From NCBI GenBank assembly GCA_016713245.1, contig JADJPM010000004.1, positions 930,001 through 994,000 on the forward strand: a stretch of DNA of 64,000 nucleotides. The letters run 5' to 3'. Shown piece after piece: positions 41,546 to 50,807 of this stretch. The stretch comes from Verrucomicrobiaceae bacterium. GTDB taxonomy: Bacteria; Verrucomicrobiota; Verrucomicrobiia; Verrucomicrobiales; Verrucomicrobiaceae. Position numbers and translations under genes: made by a program. How positions within the stretch are numbered: position 1 is the stretch's first letter; each line of letters starts with the position of its first letter. The notes below the pieces were generated by a model that was not told where the DNA came from, did not search any database, and saw only the letters and a program-made list of their open reading frames with translations.

Positions 41546-42124
41546 TCACGCCTCAATCGGCTGCACGCATGGCACGGAAGGTCCGGTGGCCTGGGCAAAG
41601 CGGGTCTTGGACCGCACCATGAGGGTGCCGAGGCACAGATCGGCGAGGGGGAAGACCACGTTGAAGTTTTTGTGCATGTAACGGTGATGCAGCAGGTGGT
41701 GGCCGTTGAGTCGGCGGAAGATCCAGGGCTTTTCCACGCGGCGCTGCTTGGGCAGGTGCATGCACCAATGGATGTACTCATAGGTGCCGTAGTAGCCGGC
41801 GATGGCGATGAAGGCACCGAGGAGGAAGGCGAAATGCCCGGTGAGCCACGCGATGGCGAGGGAAGGCAGCAGGCCGATGAGAATGATCACGGGGCCGTTC
41901 CACCAGGCCATGGGGATGGTCTCTTTGTCCTTCTCTTGGACGAGATGGTAGGTGTGATCGGCCTTGAAGACCTGATGATGCACCACGGCGTGGGCTTGGA
42001 AGGCATAGCGAAAGCTGCCGACGGGGCGATGCATCACAAACTTGTGGATCGACCATTCAAAGAAGGAGGCAAAAATCACATTCGCGCCGATTCCGGCGGC
42101 GCACCAAAGCAGGAGTTCGTTCAT
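41546..42124 (-). CDS. Fatty acid hydroxylase/sterol desaturase family membrane protein
   Basis: 192 residues with about four membrane helices. Histidine boxes of the diiron family are complete: HKFVMHRP (about 27), HAVVHH (about 45), HWCMH and GHHLLHHRYMHKNFNVV (about 147). It should hydroxylate or desaturate a lipid in the membrane, such as a carotenoid, fatty acid or hopanoid side chain; the substrate is unknown. It converges with the ABC exporter. Confidence 0.88.
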   Translation of the reverse strand: MNELLLWCAAGIGANVIFASFFEWSIHKFVMHRPVGSFRYAFQAHAVVHHQVFKADHTYHLVQEKDKETIPMAWWNGPVIILIGLLPSLAIAWLTGHFAFLLGAFIAIAGYYGTYEYIHWCMHLPKQRRVEKPWIFRRLNGHHLLHHRYMHKNFNVVFPLADLCLGTLMVRSKTRFAQATGPSVPCVQPIEA

Positions 42125-42298
42125 GGGGTGGGGTTCGAGGCAGTTACCGCGGGCTGGTTGGGCACCGGGCAGGGGCGGCGATGCTGGGACAGTTCGGGCG
42201 GAAAAACCAGCCTTTTATCCAGAAACTTCCGTTTCATGCCTTGCGGTCGCTTGGCCCATGGAAAGAATGTCCGTTGCGTCTTCGTCCCTTTCGCCCGC

Positions 42299-43606
42299 AT
42301 GTCTCTCCGCCCCACCCTCGCCGCTCTTTTTGCCCTCGCTTTGCCTGCCGCTGCCCAGCCAGCTACCACGCCTGTTTTTTGGCCAGTGAAGGCTGGCCCC
42401 ACCCGCGATGGCATCGTGCCTTCGGCGGATGTGGCGAAGCTGCCGCTCGAATGGGATGGGGCCACGAATAAGAACATCGCCTGGCGCACGCCGCTGGAAG
42501 GCAGCGGCCACAGCACGCCGGTGATCGGTGGGGAGGTGATCTGGTTCACCGCGGCCACGGCGGATGGAAAGAAGATGTTCGTGTATGGCATCGACCGCCA
42601 GAGCGGGAAGATCCTGCATCACATCCTCCAGTTTGAAAACGAGGCTCCCGAAGAGCTCGGCAACCCGCTCAACAACTACGCCGCGCCTTCGCCCGTGCTC
42701 GAAGAGGACGCGTTGTATGTCCACTTCGGCACCTACGGCACCGCCCGCCTCGATCCCGCCACGGGCAAGACCGTGTGGCAGCGTCGCGACATCAATGCCC
42801 GCCACTTTCGCGGTCCCGGCTCCTCGCCGCTCGTGCATGGTGACCTGCTGGTTTTGACCTTTGACGGCATCGACAAGCAGTTCGTGACCGCTCTGAACAA
42901 AAAGACCGGCGAGACCGTCTGGACCACCCCCCGTACCACCGACTACGGCGACCTCGACAAGGAAGGTAAGCCCACCCGCGACGGCGACATGCGCAAGGCC
43001 TACCACACGCCCGCCGTCTTCGATTTGAACGGCACCGAAGTCCTCGTTTCCGTCGGTTCCCGAGCTGCTTTTGGTTACGAAGCCAAAACCGGCAAGGAAC
43101 TCTGGACGGTGCGTCACGGTGGTTTCAACGCCGCCATTCCGCCGGTGCGTCTGGGCGATCTGCTCATTCTCAACACCGGCTCCGAGCGAGCCCACACCGT
43201 CGGCCTCCGCATCGACGCCAAAATGTCCGGCTACATCACGGAGAGCCACACCGTGTGGGACAAGGACAAGCGCAACGCCAGCGAAGCCTGCCCCGTGCTG
43301 CTCGACGGCACCTACTACCAGATCACCCGTGGCGGCATTCTTTCCGCCACCGATGCGAAAACCGGCAAGGACCTCTGGGACGACCGCCTCCAGGGTCGCT
43401 TCCTCCCCAGCCCCATCGTCCTCGGTGACAAGCTGCTCATCTGCAACGATCCCGGCCAGTGCTACCTCGTGAAAGCCAGCCCGGAGAAGTTTGAAGTGCT
43501 GGGCACCAACGTGATGCCCGAGATGATCACCTCCTCGCCGGTCGTGGCGGAGGGTGCTTTGTTCATCCGCACCATCGGGGCACTGTATAAGATCGAGAAG
43601 AAGTAG
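42299..43606 (+). CDS. Secreted PQQ-like beta-propeller protein
   Basis: 435 residues. Signal peptide MSLRPTLAALFALALPAAAQ. The mature protein has repeated blades such as YAAPSPVLEEDALYVHFGTY, GKTVWQRRDI, GPGSSPLVHGDLLVLTFDG, GKELWTVRHGG and GKDLWDDRL, the W-motif pattern of PQQ/quinoprotein-type propellers. PQQ-binding residues were not established, and many of these proteins are not enzymes. Start ATG 42299 is chosen for the signal; earlier in-frame codons run antisense over the hydroxylase. Confidence 0.88.
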   Translation: MSLRPTLAALFALALPAAAQPATTPVFWPVKAGPTRDGIVPSADVAKLPLEWDGATNKNIAWRTPLEGSGHSTPVIGGEVIWFTAATADGKKMFVYGIDRQSGKILHHILQFENEAPEELGNPLNNYAAPSPVLEEDALYVHFGTYGTARLDPATGKTVWQRRDINARHFRGPGSSPLVHGDLLVLTFDGIDKQFVTALNKKTGETVWTTPRTTDYGDLDKEGKPTRDGDMRKAYHTPAVFDLNGTEVLVSVGSRAAFGYEAKTGKELWTVRHGGFNAAIPPVRLGDLLILNTGSERAHTVGLRIDAKMSGYITESHTVWDKDKRNASEACPVLLDGTYYQITRGGILSATDAKTGKDLWDDRLQGRFLPSPIVLGDKLLICNDPGQCYLVKASPEKFEVLGTNVMPEMITSSPVVAEGALFIRTIGALYKIEKK

Positions 43607-43643
43607 GTCAGAGGTCACTGCCTCGGTGAGAGTGGGTGGGTGG

Positions 43644-44126
43644 CTACAGGGCGATGTTTCCCCGATGTACATCAAGATAGTAAATACCCAGGCCCTCCAG
43701 TTCCCGCAGCGCCCGTTGCACCTGCGGCCAATCCTCCTCATATCGGCTCTGCCACGTTTTCATGCGTTCCTCCCAAACCTCCGCTGAGAAATCCGGCGGT
43801 GAATCTAGGTAGGCTTGAGCAAAATCGACGATGAAGGGACGATCCACGATGCTCATCTCGATGGCTCGCCAGTGATCGTCCGCATGAATCAGCACCGGGA
43901 CGTTGAATCCCGCGACCTCCGTCACCCCCAGTTCTCCCAGCCGCTCGTAGCAGTCCCGCTCCAAGCGAAAGCCATGGGCATCTTGGATTTTCAGTGCCCA
44001 GGCGCGTTTACTGTTGCCACGAACTTTCCAGACCCTACCATTGAGTCCGGCACCGAGTTCTCCCGTGAGCTCAAAGCCGCGCAGCATGGCATACGCTTCG
44101 GCCATCTCGGATTCATCTTCGTTCAT
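43644..44126 (-). CDS. Short protein-kinase-like-fold protein
   Basis: 160 residues. GELGAGLNGRVWKVR (about 20) resembles a glycine loop, WALKIQD contains the ATP-type lysine, and the C-terminus YYLDVHRGNIAL resembles the catalytic loop HxDxxxxN-like pattern of aminoglycoside/Kdo kinases (D in LDVH, N in GNI). The protein stops there, without a DFG motif or C-lobe. It may be a compact member of a family or a truncated kinase. Start is unsure: ATG at 44126, 44105 or 44087. Confidence 0.65.
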   Translation of the reverse strand: MNEDESEMAEAYAMLRGFELTGELGAGLNGRVWKVRGNSKRAWALKIQDAHGFRLERDCYERLGELGVTEVAGFNVPVLIHADDHWRAIEMSIVDRPFIVDFAQAYLDSPPDFSAEVWEERMKTWQSRYEEDWPQVQRALRELEGLGIYYLDVHRGNIAL

Positions 44127-44141
44127 AGTCACTTCGATTCG

Positions 44142-44405
44142 ATGTTCACTTCACGCACACCGCATTCTGCTCAGGTTCGCATGGTTCTGCACCTTGGTGG
44201 GCAGGATGTGCCGCTGGCACAGATGGGGCCGGATTTCATCATCCTCAAGCAAGCCTTGCATCAAACGCAGGGACCAGCCAGCGGCAGCATCACCCTCACC
44301 GTGGATGGCATCGCGGAAGAAATCCCCGTGGATTTCCCAGAGGGCATCCCCGCCGGGCAGCGCCGCGTGTCGCTCACGGAGGTGGGCTTGGCGGTCGCTG
44401 CCTGA
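44142..44405 (+). CDS. Hypothetical 87-residue protein
   Basis: MFTSRTPHSAQVRMVLHLGG with a later SGSITLTVDGIAEEIPVDFPEG that looks like a small beta domain; no family recognised. It starts 15 bp from the divergent kinase-like gene, which leaves no room for two promoters; the true start may be the ATG at 44181 (MVLHLGGQDVPL). Confidence 0.55.
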   Translation: MFTSRTPHSAQVRMVLHLGGQDVPLAQMGPDFIILKQALHQTQGPASGSITLTVDGIAEEIPVDFPEGIPAGQRRVSLTEVGLAVAA

Positions 44406-44467
44406 ATGGACAGAGAAAATAATCTGGCCGTCATCCAAACAACCTCTCTCGCCGCACGTCTTGAGCC

Positions 44468-44495
44468 TTGACCCTTGTCGGGGGAATCGTAATAC
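44468..44495 (+). promoter_or_regulatory. Promoter of the amidase gene
   Basis: TTGACC (44468-44473) and TAATAC (44490-44495), spaced 16 bp, just upstream of the amidase ATG at 44503. Standard sigma-70-like layout. The -10 to ATG distance is very short, so a leaderless or nearly leaderless message would result. Confidence 0.5.
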
Positions 44496-44502
44496 ACACG
44501 TC

Positions 44503-45240
44503 ATGCGTCGTCACGTCACTCTCTTGCTGCCTGCCTTGCTTGCGATCGGTCTTGTCGTGGTGGCTTGTACCACGCCGCATGACGCGAATCGCATCCGTCG
44601 CTGGGAGTCGCGCTACAATGACAGTGCTCTCGGGCCGGTGACGCCGGATCAATTGCTGGCTGAGGCTCGTGTGAAGCTGGATCTCATTCCGGCGGGCACG
44701 GTGGGGCGGCGTTACTACCGGCCCATGGATGTGCGTTACATCACCATCCACAGCACGCAGAACTACACGGGCAATGCCTATAACCATGCTCTCGCTCTGA
44801 AACGCGGAGCTCTGCGGGCCACGAAGCGTCCCGGCGGCAATCGCATCGGTTTCCTCACCTGGCATTTCACGGTGCAGCAGGATGTGGCCGTGCAGCACCT
44901 CCCTTGTCGTGAGCAGGGCGAGCACGCGGACTTCGACGGCCCTGGAAACAACTACAGTATCGGCATTGAGATGTGTGAGCATCACGGCAATGACATCGGC
45001 CTCACCATTGATCGCACGGCCCGGCTCGCCGCTTATCTGATGCGGGCCTACAATATCCCGCTGAGCCATGTGAAGGGCCATTACCACTGGCCGCGCAAAG
45101 GTCTCAGCGTCCCGAACAAGGACTGCCCACACTTCCTGATGGATCGCGGCCGCCCCGGTCCCACCTGGCAGTGGTTCCTCGGCCGGGTGCAGATGCACTA
45201 CAACCGCATGCTTCCAGGGCCTGCGACACCTCTTGGCTGA
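44503..45240 (+). CDS. N-acetylmuramoyl-L-alanine amidase (amidase_2) lipoprotein
   Basis: 245 residues. Lipoprotein signal MRRHVTLLLPALLAIGLVVV then ACTTPH. Amidase_2/PGRP-like fold with the first zinc His in YITIHSTQNYTGN, FHFTVQQDVAVQHLP-like strand (actual TWHFTVQQDVAVQHLP), and late KGHYHWP and DCPHFL metal ligands. It should cleave the amide between MurNAc and the peptide in the cell wall. The ATG follows a sigma-70-like promoter. Confidence 0.88.
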   Translation: MRRHVTLLLPALLAIGLVVVACTTPHDANRIRRWESRYNDSALGPVTPDQLLAEARVKLDLIPAGTVGRRYYRPMDVRYITIHSTQNYTGNAYNHALALKRGALRATKRPGGNRIGFLTWHFTVQQDVAVQHLPCREQGEHADFDGPGNNYSIGIEMCEHHGNDIGLTIDRTARLAAYLMRAYNIPLSHVKGHYHWPRKGLSVPNKDCPHFLMDRGRPGPTWQWFLGRVQMHYNRMLPGPATPLG

Positions 45241-45266
45241 GGAAGAAAATCTGAAAGCTAAAAGCT

Positions 45267-45339
45267 AAAAGATCAAAGATGAAGCCTCGCCCCACCTTCT
45301 CTCCCTTTTTGATCTTTCATCTTTCATCTTTGATCTTTT
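45267..45339 (+). promoter_or_regulatory. Inverted repeat overlapping a start codon
   Basis: Perfect 17-bp arms AAAAGATCAAAGATGAA (45267-45283) and TTCATCTTTGATCTTTT (45323-45339). The left arm contains the start codon ATG 45279-45281 of the next gene and the right arm encodes part of its signal peptide, so an mRNA hairpin would bury the start. Confidence 0.7.
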
Positions 45340-46238
45340 CCCTTCTCCTCCCGGCGCAGGACGGCATCACAGCTTCGAAAAGCGAACGGGTCGCCACGCT
45401 GGCGGATACTCGGATCAAAGAAAGTTCCGGCCTCGCTCGTAGCCAGCGTCATGAAGGCATCTTTTGGACGATGAACGACTCCGGCGGCGAGCCCTGCGTC
45501 TTCGCCATCGACCTCCAGGGCCGCACGCGGGCCAAGGTGCGCATTCAGGACGCGGCCAATTTCGACTGGGAAGATCTCGCCAGCGGTCTCGACGAGCAAA
45601 ATCAGCCCGTGCTCTACATCGGCGACATCGGCGACAACCTCCACATCCGCCCCACCGTGCAGGTTTACCGCATCCCCGAGCCAGCCATCGCCGCTGCTGG
45701 AGAAATCGTCCCGGAGACCATCAGCGGCCCCTCCATGCACTGGCATCTGACCTATCCCGGCGGCCCGCGAAATGCCGAGGGCCTCCTCGTGCATCCGAAA
45801 ACACGCCGCCTCCATGTGCTGAGCAAGGCGGAGGATGGCCGCTCCGTGCTCTACGCCTTTCCCGCTGGTGTGGAACCTCTCGCCGAGGCGGATCAAGGCG
45901 CTGAAAACAAGCACAAGCCCGTCCTCCTCGAAAAAGTGGGCGCGGTGAGCTTTCCGGGCTACGAGCGAGTGGGAAAGCGGCCAACGGATGATCGCCTCTG
46001 CACCGGCGCGGCCTTTTCGCCTGATGGCTCCCGCCTCGCTGCCAGCACTTACAGCAGCCTCTATGAATGGCAGCTCCCGGCGGGCAAGCCCACCGCCGAA
46101 GCGCTCGCGGCCAAGCCCCTGCGGCTCGTCCCAGATCTCCTCCGGCAGCTCGAAGCCATCACCTACGATGCCGATGGCCGCACCCTCTGGCTCACCAGTG
46201 AGCACCTCCCCACGCCGCTGGTTCGGGTGAGCCGCTGA
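45279..46238 (+). CDS. Secreted beta-propeller-like protein
   Basis: 319 residues. Signal peptide MKPRPTFSPFLIFHLSSLIF then SLLLPAQ. Repeats such as FWTMNDSGGEPCVFAIDLQG, VLYIGDIGDN, NAEGLLVHPKTRRLHVLSKA, DRLCTGAAFSPDGSRLAAS and QLEAITYDADGRTLWLTSE resemble a propeller of the esterase-like phytase/WD40 type. No catalytic motif was recognised. The start codon lies in a 17-bp inverted repeat arm. Confidence 0.75.
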   Translation: MKPRPTFSPFLIFHLSSLIFSLLLPAQDGITASKSERVATLADTRIKESSGLARSQRHEGIFWTMNDSGGEPCVFAIDLQGRTRAKVRIQDAANFDWEDLASGLDEQNQPVLYIGDIGDNLHIRPTVQVYRIPEPAIAAAGEIVPETISGPSMHWHLTYPGGPRNAEGLLVHPKTRRLHVLSKAEDGRSVLYAFPAGVEPLAEADQGAENKHKPVLLEKVGAVSFPGYERVGKRPTDDRLCTGAAFSPDGSRLAASTYSSLYEWQLPAGKPTAEALAAKPLRLVPDLLRQLEAITYDADGRTLWLTSEHLPTPLVRVSR

Positions 46239-46359
46239 GGCTGGCAGGGGAAAAGAGGGCCGAGAAATTTCAGGAAGGAAGGTGGCGTGCCAAAGTTTTA
46301 CCTTGCACTCAGTTCACTTAATATGGTAATTATCAAATTAGGTTAACTTTCAGCTTCTG

Positions 46360-49300
46360 ATGAACTCCAAGCCATCCCTCCTCTCCTCCCCCAAAGCCAC
46401 TCAGGCAGCTCTCGCCGCCATTTTGCTGCTCTCAGGCTTCTGCTCCCTGGTTTACCAGACGGTCTGGCTCCGGGAATTCCGCCTCGTTTTTGGCGGAGCG
46501 GCTCCGGCGGCAGCGGCGGTCGTGGCGGTGTTCATGGCGGGGCTCGGCTTCGGCGGAAAATTTTTTGGCGGCTGGGTGGAGAAGGTCGGCAGGCCGTTTC
46601 GCTTCTACGCACGCCTCGAAATCGGTATCGCCCTGGCCGCGATGGCCTCGCCCGTGATGCTGGGGCTGGCCCGGACGCTCTATTTAAAGACCGGCGGCAC
46701 GGCGGGCATGGGCCTCGGAGCCGCCACCTGCCTGCAACTGCTCATGACCGCCCTCGTGCTCGGCCTTCCTTGCTTCCTCATGGGCGGCACGCTGCCTGCC
46801 GCGATGAAATTTGCCCAGCGTGACGATGATCCACGCCGCTCGATCACCGCCTTCTTTTACGGCATCAACATCGCCGGAGCCGTCAGCGGAGCGCTGCTGA
46901 GCACTTTTTGGCTTCTGCCGAGCGTGGGAAATCGCAGCACGCTCATCATCGCCGTGCTGGCAAATCTCGTCATCGCCCTCGTGGCCGGTCTGATCTCGAT
47001 GCGGGAGGAAAAAGAGCCGCGTGAGACCGCACCCGTGGTCGAAATCGAGGAAGAAATCGTCAGCGCGAAGGCTCCCACGCCCTTTGTGCTCGCGGCGGCC
47101 TTCATGAGTGGTTTCACGTTTTTCGTCGTCGAGTTGGTGTGGTATCGCATGTCCACGCCGTTGCTCGGTGGCTCGGTGTATGGCTTTGGCCTCGTGCTGT
47201 GCGTGGTGCTCGCGGGCATGGGCCTCGGTGGTCTGCTTTACTCGATGATCTTGAAAAAGGCCGAGCCGAGCATCGCGGGATTCACCTTGGTTTCGGCCCT
47301 GCAAGCCTTCGCGGTGCTCCTGCCGTGGGCGCTGGGTGATCGCATCGCGCACCTTGCTCTGGTGATGAACAACAGTCTCCGCGCTCTCGGCCTCGTCGAG
47401 ATGGCCGCTGGTTGGGCGGTGGTGATGGGGCTGCTGGCCTTCCTGCCCTCGCTGCTCAGTGGCATTCAGTTTCCGCTGCTCGTGTCCTTGCTCGGTCGCG
47501 GCAATGTCGGCGTCGGTCGCCAGCTCGGGCGGGCCTATCTTTGGAATACGTTTGGCTCCATCTCCGGCTCGTTGCTCGGTGGATTCGTGCTCGTGCCGCT
47601 CATGGGGCTGGTGAATTGCTGGCTCGTGATCGGCTTGCTCATCGCCATGATGTCCGCCGCGTCGCTGTGGATTCAAAGCGGTGGCGTCAGAGCTTCCCAG
47701 CAATCGGTTTGGACGCTGCTCGGCCAGAGCAAGCTCGCCACCGCCGGGCTCGCCGCTTGCCTAGCCTTTGCGCTACTCGCTCAAGGCCCCACCGCCGTGT
47801 GGCAGCACTCACCCATCGGCTACGGCCGCGTGAAGGACAATGTCACCACGGCCCTCGGCCTCGAAACATGGCAGCGTGAGACACGCCGCAGCATCGTCTC
47901 CGCCTATGATGGCCGTGAAACCACCGTCGCCGTGGTCGGCGGCACGCAGTATTGCTTTTTGACCAACGGCAAGAGCGACGGGTCTGCCGTGAGTGATGCG
48001 GGCACGCAGGTCATGCTCGGCATCGTCGGTGCTATTTTGCATCCAAATCCACGCAACGCCTGCGTCGTCGGCCTCGGCACGGGAACGACCTCTGGCTGGC
48101 TGGCGGACGTACCCGGCATGCAGCGTGTGGACACGTTGGAACTCGAAGAAGAGATCCGCAAAGTGGCTCAATACTTCGAGCCGGTCACTCGCAACGCGAT
48201 GAAGCATCCCCGCGTGAACAACATCACTGGCGATGCTCGTGAGTTCCTCCTCACCAAGGGTGAAAACTACGATCTCATCGTCTCCGAACCCTCCAATCCA
48301 TGCCGTGCTGGCGTGGCAAACCTCTACACCCGCGAGTTCTACGAAAACGCCAGCCAGCGCCTCACTCACGACGGCATTTTCTGCCAGTGGCTGCAAGGTT
48401 ACGAGGTCGATCCAGACACCATCAGCACCGTCATCGCCACGCTGCACTCCGTTTTCCCCAAGGTCGAAGTGTGGTCCACTCAGTCCACCGATATGCTGCT
48501 GGTCTGCGCCAAGGAAGACAAGCCCTGGCCGCTCGCCTCCATCCGCCAGCGCATCCAGATGAACCCCATGAAGGAAGCGCTCAACCGCTTCTGGGAAACG
48601 GATAGCGCCGAGGGCTTCCTCGCCAGTTGCCTCGCCAATTCCGATTACTGCGCCGCTCTGGCCTTAAACTCAGAGCTGCCGGTGAATTCCGATGACATGA
48701 ATCGTCTTGAGTTCAGCTTTGCCCTCAGTGTAGCAAAGGACACCAACTGCCCCTACGACCTCACCAAGGCCGCCACCGCCGTCGCTTGTCAGATGCCCAA
48801 AGTCGATGGGCAAATCGATTCGTTGCGCTACGACGCCGAGCGCCTGCACCTGCCCTTGCGTCTCTGGAAATCAGCCACCAGCAGCGTTTTGCCTGGAAAC
48901 ACGCCCGCCCAGATCACGGACCGCCTCGACGTGCTCAAAGCCTACCAAAAGAACGATTTCGCCACCTATTTGAAGGCTCCACCACCCGCCGTCTCCGTTT
49001 GGGCTGATCACTGGCGCACTGCACTCGCCAAATCTCAAACCGGCGCTGCCGACGCGGAGACCGCCATCGCTCAAATCGAGTCGGTCATGCCGCTCGAAGC
49101 CCAATTCCTTCGCGCCATCACCGCGGACGAACGACGCCATGCTGTCGAATATGTGACGCACCTCCAAAAGGGATTCGAAATGCTGCAAAAGTCACCTTGG
49201 TGCCAAATCGATCTCGTCGCCAGATCACTCAAATCGCTGCCCATCGTCACCAAGGCACGCTATGGCGTCACCGAGCAGGCCTTGGCAAAACTCTTTGTCA

Positions 49301-49650
49301 CTCTTGGGGAAAAGTATCCGGTCGATATAGCTCTCGGTGTACGCCACGCAGCCCGCATCGAAATGGCGATGCATCTGCCCATCGAGGCCCGGCTTTCCGC
49401 CGTGAAGAGCCTTGGCTTGCCCTACCCCTGGCATCCACGTGCCCTCGTTCTTCGGGCGAATGCGTTCCTTCAAACCAACGACCCTCGCGCCGATGAAGCC
49501 ATGGCCGATCTCAATCGCTTCATCGCCCAAGGCGGCAAGATCGGCGGTGAAACACCCCCTTTCGTGATTCCGTCGATCCTGGAAATGCTCGAGAAGAAGC
49601 CTGCCCAAGCTCAGCCGATGGTGCTCAGCACGCAGCCAGCGGCCAAATAA
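46360..49650 (+). CDS. Fused MFS-like membrane and spermidine-synthase-like protein
   Basis: 1096 residues. The N-terminal about 470 residues hold about 12 membrane helices (start AALAAILLLSGFCSLVYQTV, a signature of this fusion family). A cytoplasmic spermidine-synthase-like methyltransferase fold follows: CVVGLGTGTTSGWLADVPG at about 568, VDTLELEEEI, and DLIVSEPSNP. The last 350 residues are helical and unassigned, with possible repeats. Polyamine aminopropyltransferase activity is not certain, since such fusions often lack the Asp pair of the classical enzyme. The ATG 46360 follows an AT-rich promoter-like region (ATATGGTAATTATC). Confidence 0.85.
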   Translation: MNSKPSLLSSPKATQAALAAILLLSGFCSLVYQTVWLREFRLVFGGAAPAAAAVVAVFMAGLGFGGKFFGGWVEKVGRPFRFYARLEIGIALAAMASPVMLGLARTLYLKTGGTAGMGLGAATCLQLLMTALVLGLPCFLMGGTLPAAMKFAQRDDDPRRSITAFFYGINIAGAVSGALLSTFWLLPSVGNRSTLIIAVLANLVIALVAGLISMREEKEPRETAPVVEIEEEIVSAKAPTPFVLAAAFMSGFTFFVVELVWYRMSTPLLGGSVYGFGLVLCVVLAGMGLGGLLYSMILKKAEPSIAGFTLVSALQAFAVLLPWALGDRIAHLALVMNNSLRALGLVEMAAGWAVVMGLLAFLPSLLSGIQFPLLVSLLGRGNVGVGRQLGRAYLWNTFGSISGSLLGGFVLVPLMGLVNCWLVIGLLIAMMSAASLWIQSGGVRASQQSVWTLLGQSKLATAGLAACLAFALLAQGPTAVWQHSPIGYGRVKDNVTTALGLETWQRETRRSIVSAYDGRETTVAVVGGTQYCFLTNGKSDGSAVSDAGTQVMLGIVGAILHPNPRNACVVGLGTGTTSGWLADVPGMQRVDTLELEEEIRKVAQYFEPVTRNAMKHPRVNNITGDAREFLLTKGENYDLIVSEPSNPCRAGVANLYTREFYENASQRLTHDGIFCQWLQGYEVDPDTISTVIATLHSVFPKVEVWSTQSTDMLLVCAKEDKPWPLASIRQRIQMNPMKEALNRFWETDSAEGFLASCLANSDYCAALALNSELPVNSDDMNRLEFSFALSVAKDTNCPYDLTKAATAVACQMPKVDGQIDSLRYDAERLHLPLRLWKSATSSVLPGNTPAQITDRLDVLKAYQKNDFATYLKAPPPAVSVWADHWRTALAKSQTGAADAETAIAQIESVMPLEAQFLRAITADERRHAVEYVTHLQKGFEMLQKSPWCQIDLVARSLKSLPIVTKARYGVTEQALAKLFVTLGEKYPVDIALGVRHAARIEMAMHLPIEARLSAVKSLGLPYPWHPRALVLRANAFLQTNDPRADEAMADLNRFIAQGGKIGGETPPFVIPSILEMLEKKPAQAQPMVLSTQPAAK

Positions 49651-49655
49651 ACGCC

Positions 49656-50732
49656 TCAAGAAGCGCTGAGGTCTTTGTTATAAAAGACCTTCACGAACTT
49701 CATGCCCTTCTTCTCGTCGTAGCCGCGTTCGATCACAGGCTGGTCATCCGTGGCAGCGGGTTTGACGTGGATTTCGACGCCCGTGTCGAGCTTCAGCACG
49801 GCAGCGATGCGCTTCTTGGCCTTGGTGACATCCTTCTTGGAAATCTCAAAGCTCGTCTCCAGTGCCTGGCCTTGCTCCTCTTCGATGCGGGCTTTGTGTT
49901 CGCCGAAGCGGCTAATGGTTTCCGGGTCTTTCAGCACCTCACGCTCGAATTCATCGAGCTGAAAAGTCTCGCGCTGCTCGAAGTAATCGAGCGCGTCCTT
50001 CGCTGCGGTGGCCGCTTCCCAGGGCGGCGTGTCGTCCTCCTCGCTTTCGGTGGGCTTTTTCTCCTCCAGGAAGGACACAGCCATCTTCGCGTAGGCATTC
50101 GTGAGGAAGGCGGCATCCGGCACGGCCTCGACACCGAGGAATTCACGCACCCAGAACCGTGTGTCCGCGCCGCCACGATCAAAGGTGAGGATGTAGTAAC
50201 CCTTCTCCGACCAGTAATCGAGGATCAGGCAGCCTTTGTCGATCTTGTCGGGATTGATGCCCTGCTCGGTGGAGAGGCGCAGGTCGCCATTGCGAGCGGT
50301 GATGGTGAGGAAAGGAGTGACGCTGTCCGATTTCAGAATGCAGAGACCGTTCACCAGTTCGCCCTCGATGTGAATTTCCTTCAACAGCGCTATGCAGAGA
50401 TCGCCCGCCTTGATGTTCGGATGGTTCGACTTCGCGTAGAGCCGTTTGGCGATCTCGATGCCGCGTTCGAGCAGATTCGCCTCGCCCGCGAAGATGGCTT
50501 TGACGCAGGTGTTCACCTCATGCTGCTCCAGGGAGGCATGATGGGTGAAGCGATGCCCGATGAGGTTCTTGAACGGCTTCACAAACAAGGCCGTCAGCGC
50601 CTCCTGATCCTTCTCCGCAATCTCAAAGACCTCCTTGGAGGTTTGCAGCGGCTCCTCACGCAGAGGATTGCCGATTTTGGCGAGGACGGCCTTGGTGGCA
50701 GTGGCGGTGTTGAGACGGAGCTTGATGGACAT
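49656..50732 (-). CDS. ndpA: Nucleoid-associated protein, NdpA/YejK family
   Basis: 358 residues, typical length for the family. Features: LFVKPFKNLIGHRFTHHASL, PNIKAGDLCIALLKEIHIEG, ALGIIKS-like ILKSDSVTPFLTI (about 150), and GCLILDYWSEKGYYILTFDR with the Arg/Gly-rich GGADTRFWVREFLGV. The C-terminal third (PPWEAATAAKDALDYFEQRE) is charged and helical. Binds nucleoid DNA in other bacteria, with an uncertain physiological role. It converges with the spermidine-synthase fusion. Confidence 0.85.
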   Translation of the reverse strand: MSIKLRLNTATATKAVLAKIGNPLREEPLQTSKEVFEIAEKDQEALTALFVKPFKNLIGHRFTHHASLEQHEVNTCVKAIFAGEANLLERGIEIAKRLYAKSNHPNIKAGDLCIALLKEIHIEGELVNGLCILKSDSVTPFLTITARNGDLRLSTEQGINPDKIDKGCLILDYWSEKGYYILTFDRGGADTRFWVREFLGVEAVPDAAFLTNAYAKMAVSFLEEKKPTESEEDDTPPWEAATAAKDALDYFEQRETFQLDEFEREVLKDPETISRFGEHKARIEEEQGQALETSFEISKKDVTKAKKRIAAVLKLDTGVEIHVKPAATDDQPVIERGYDEKKGMKFVKVFYNKDLSAS

Positions 50733-50807
50733 GCGGGGCGCGGAGGCTAGCGAGCATGGAGGAGGTGCAAGCTGGAGTTTGAAGAGTTCATTTTAGAACT
50801 CCAAAAC

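Noticed and set aside
42215..43741. 508-codon minus-strand frame
   Set aside because: Antisense to the PQQ-like propeller gene, which has a signal peptide and repeated blade motifs.
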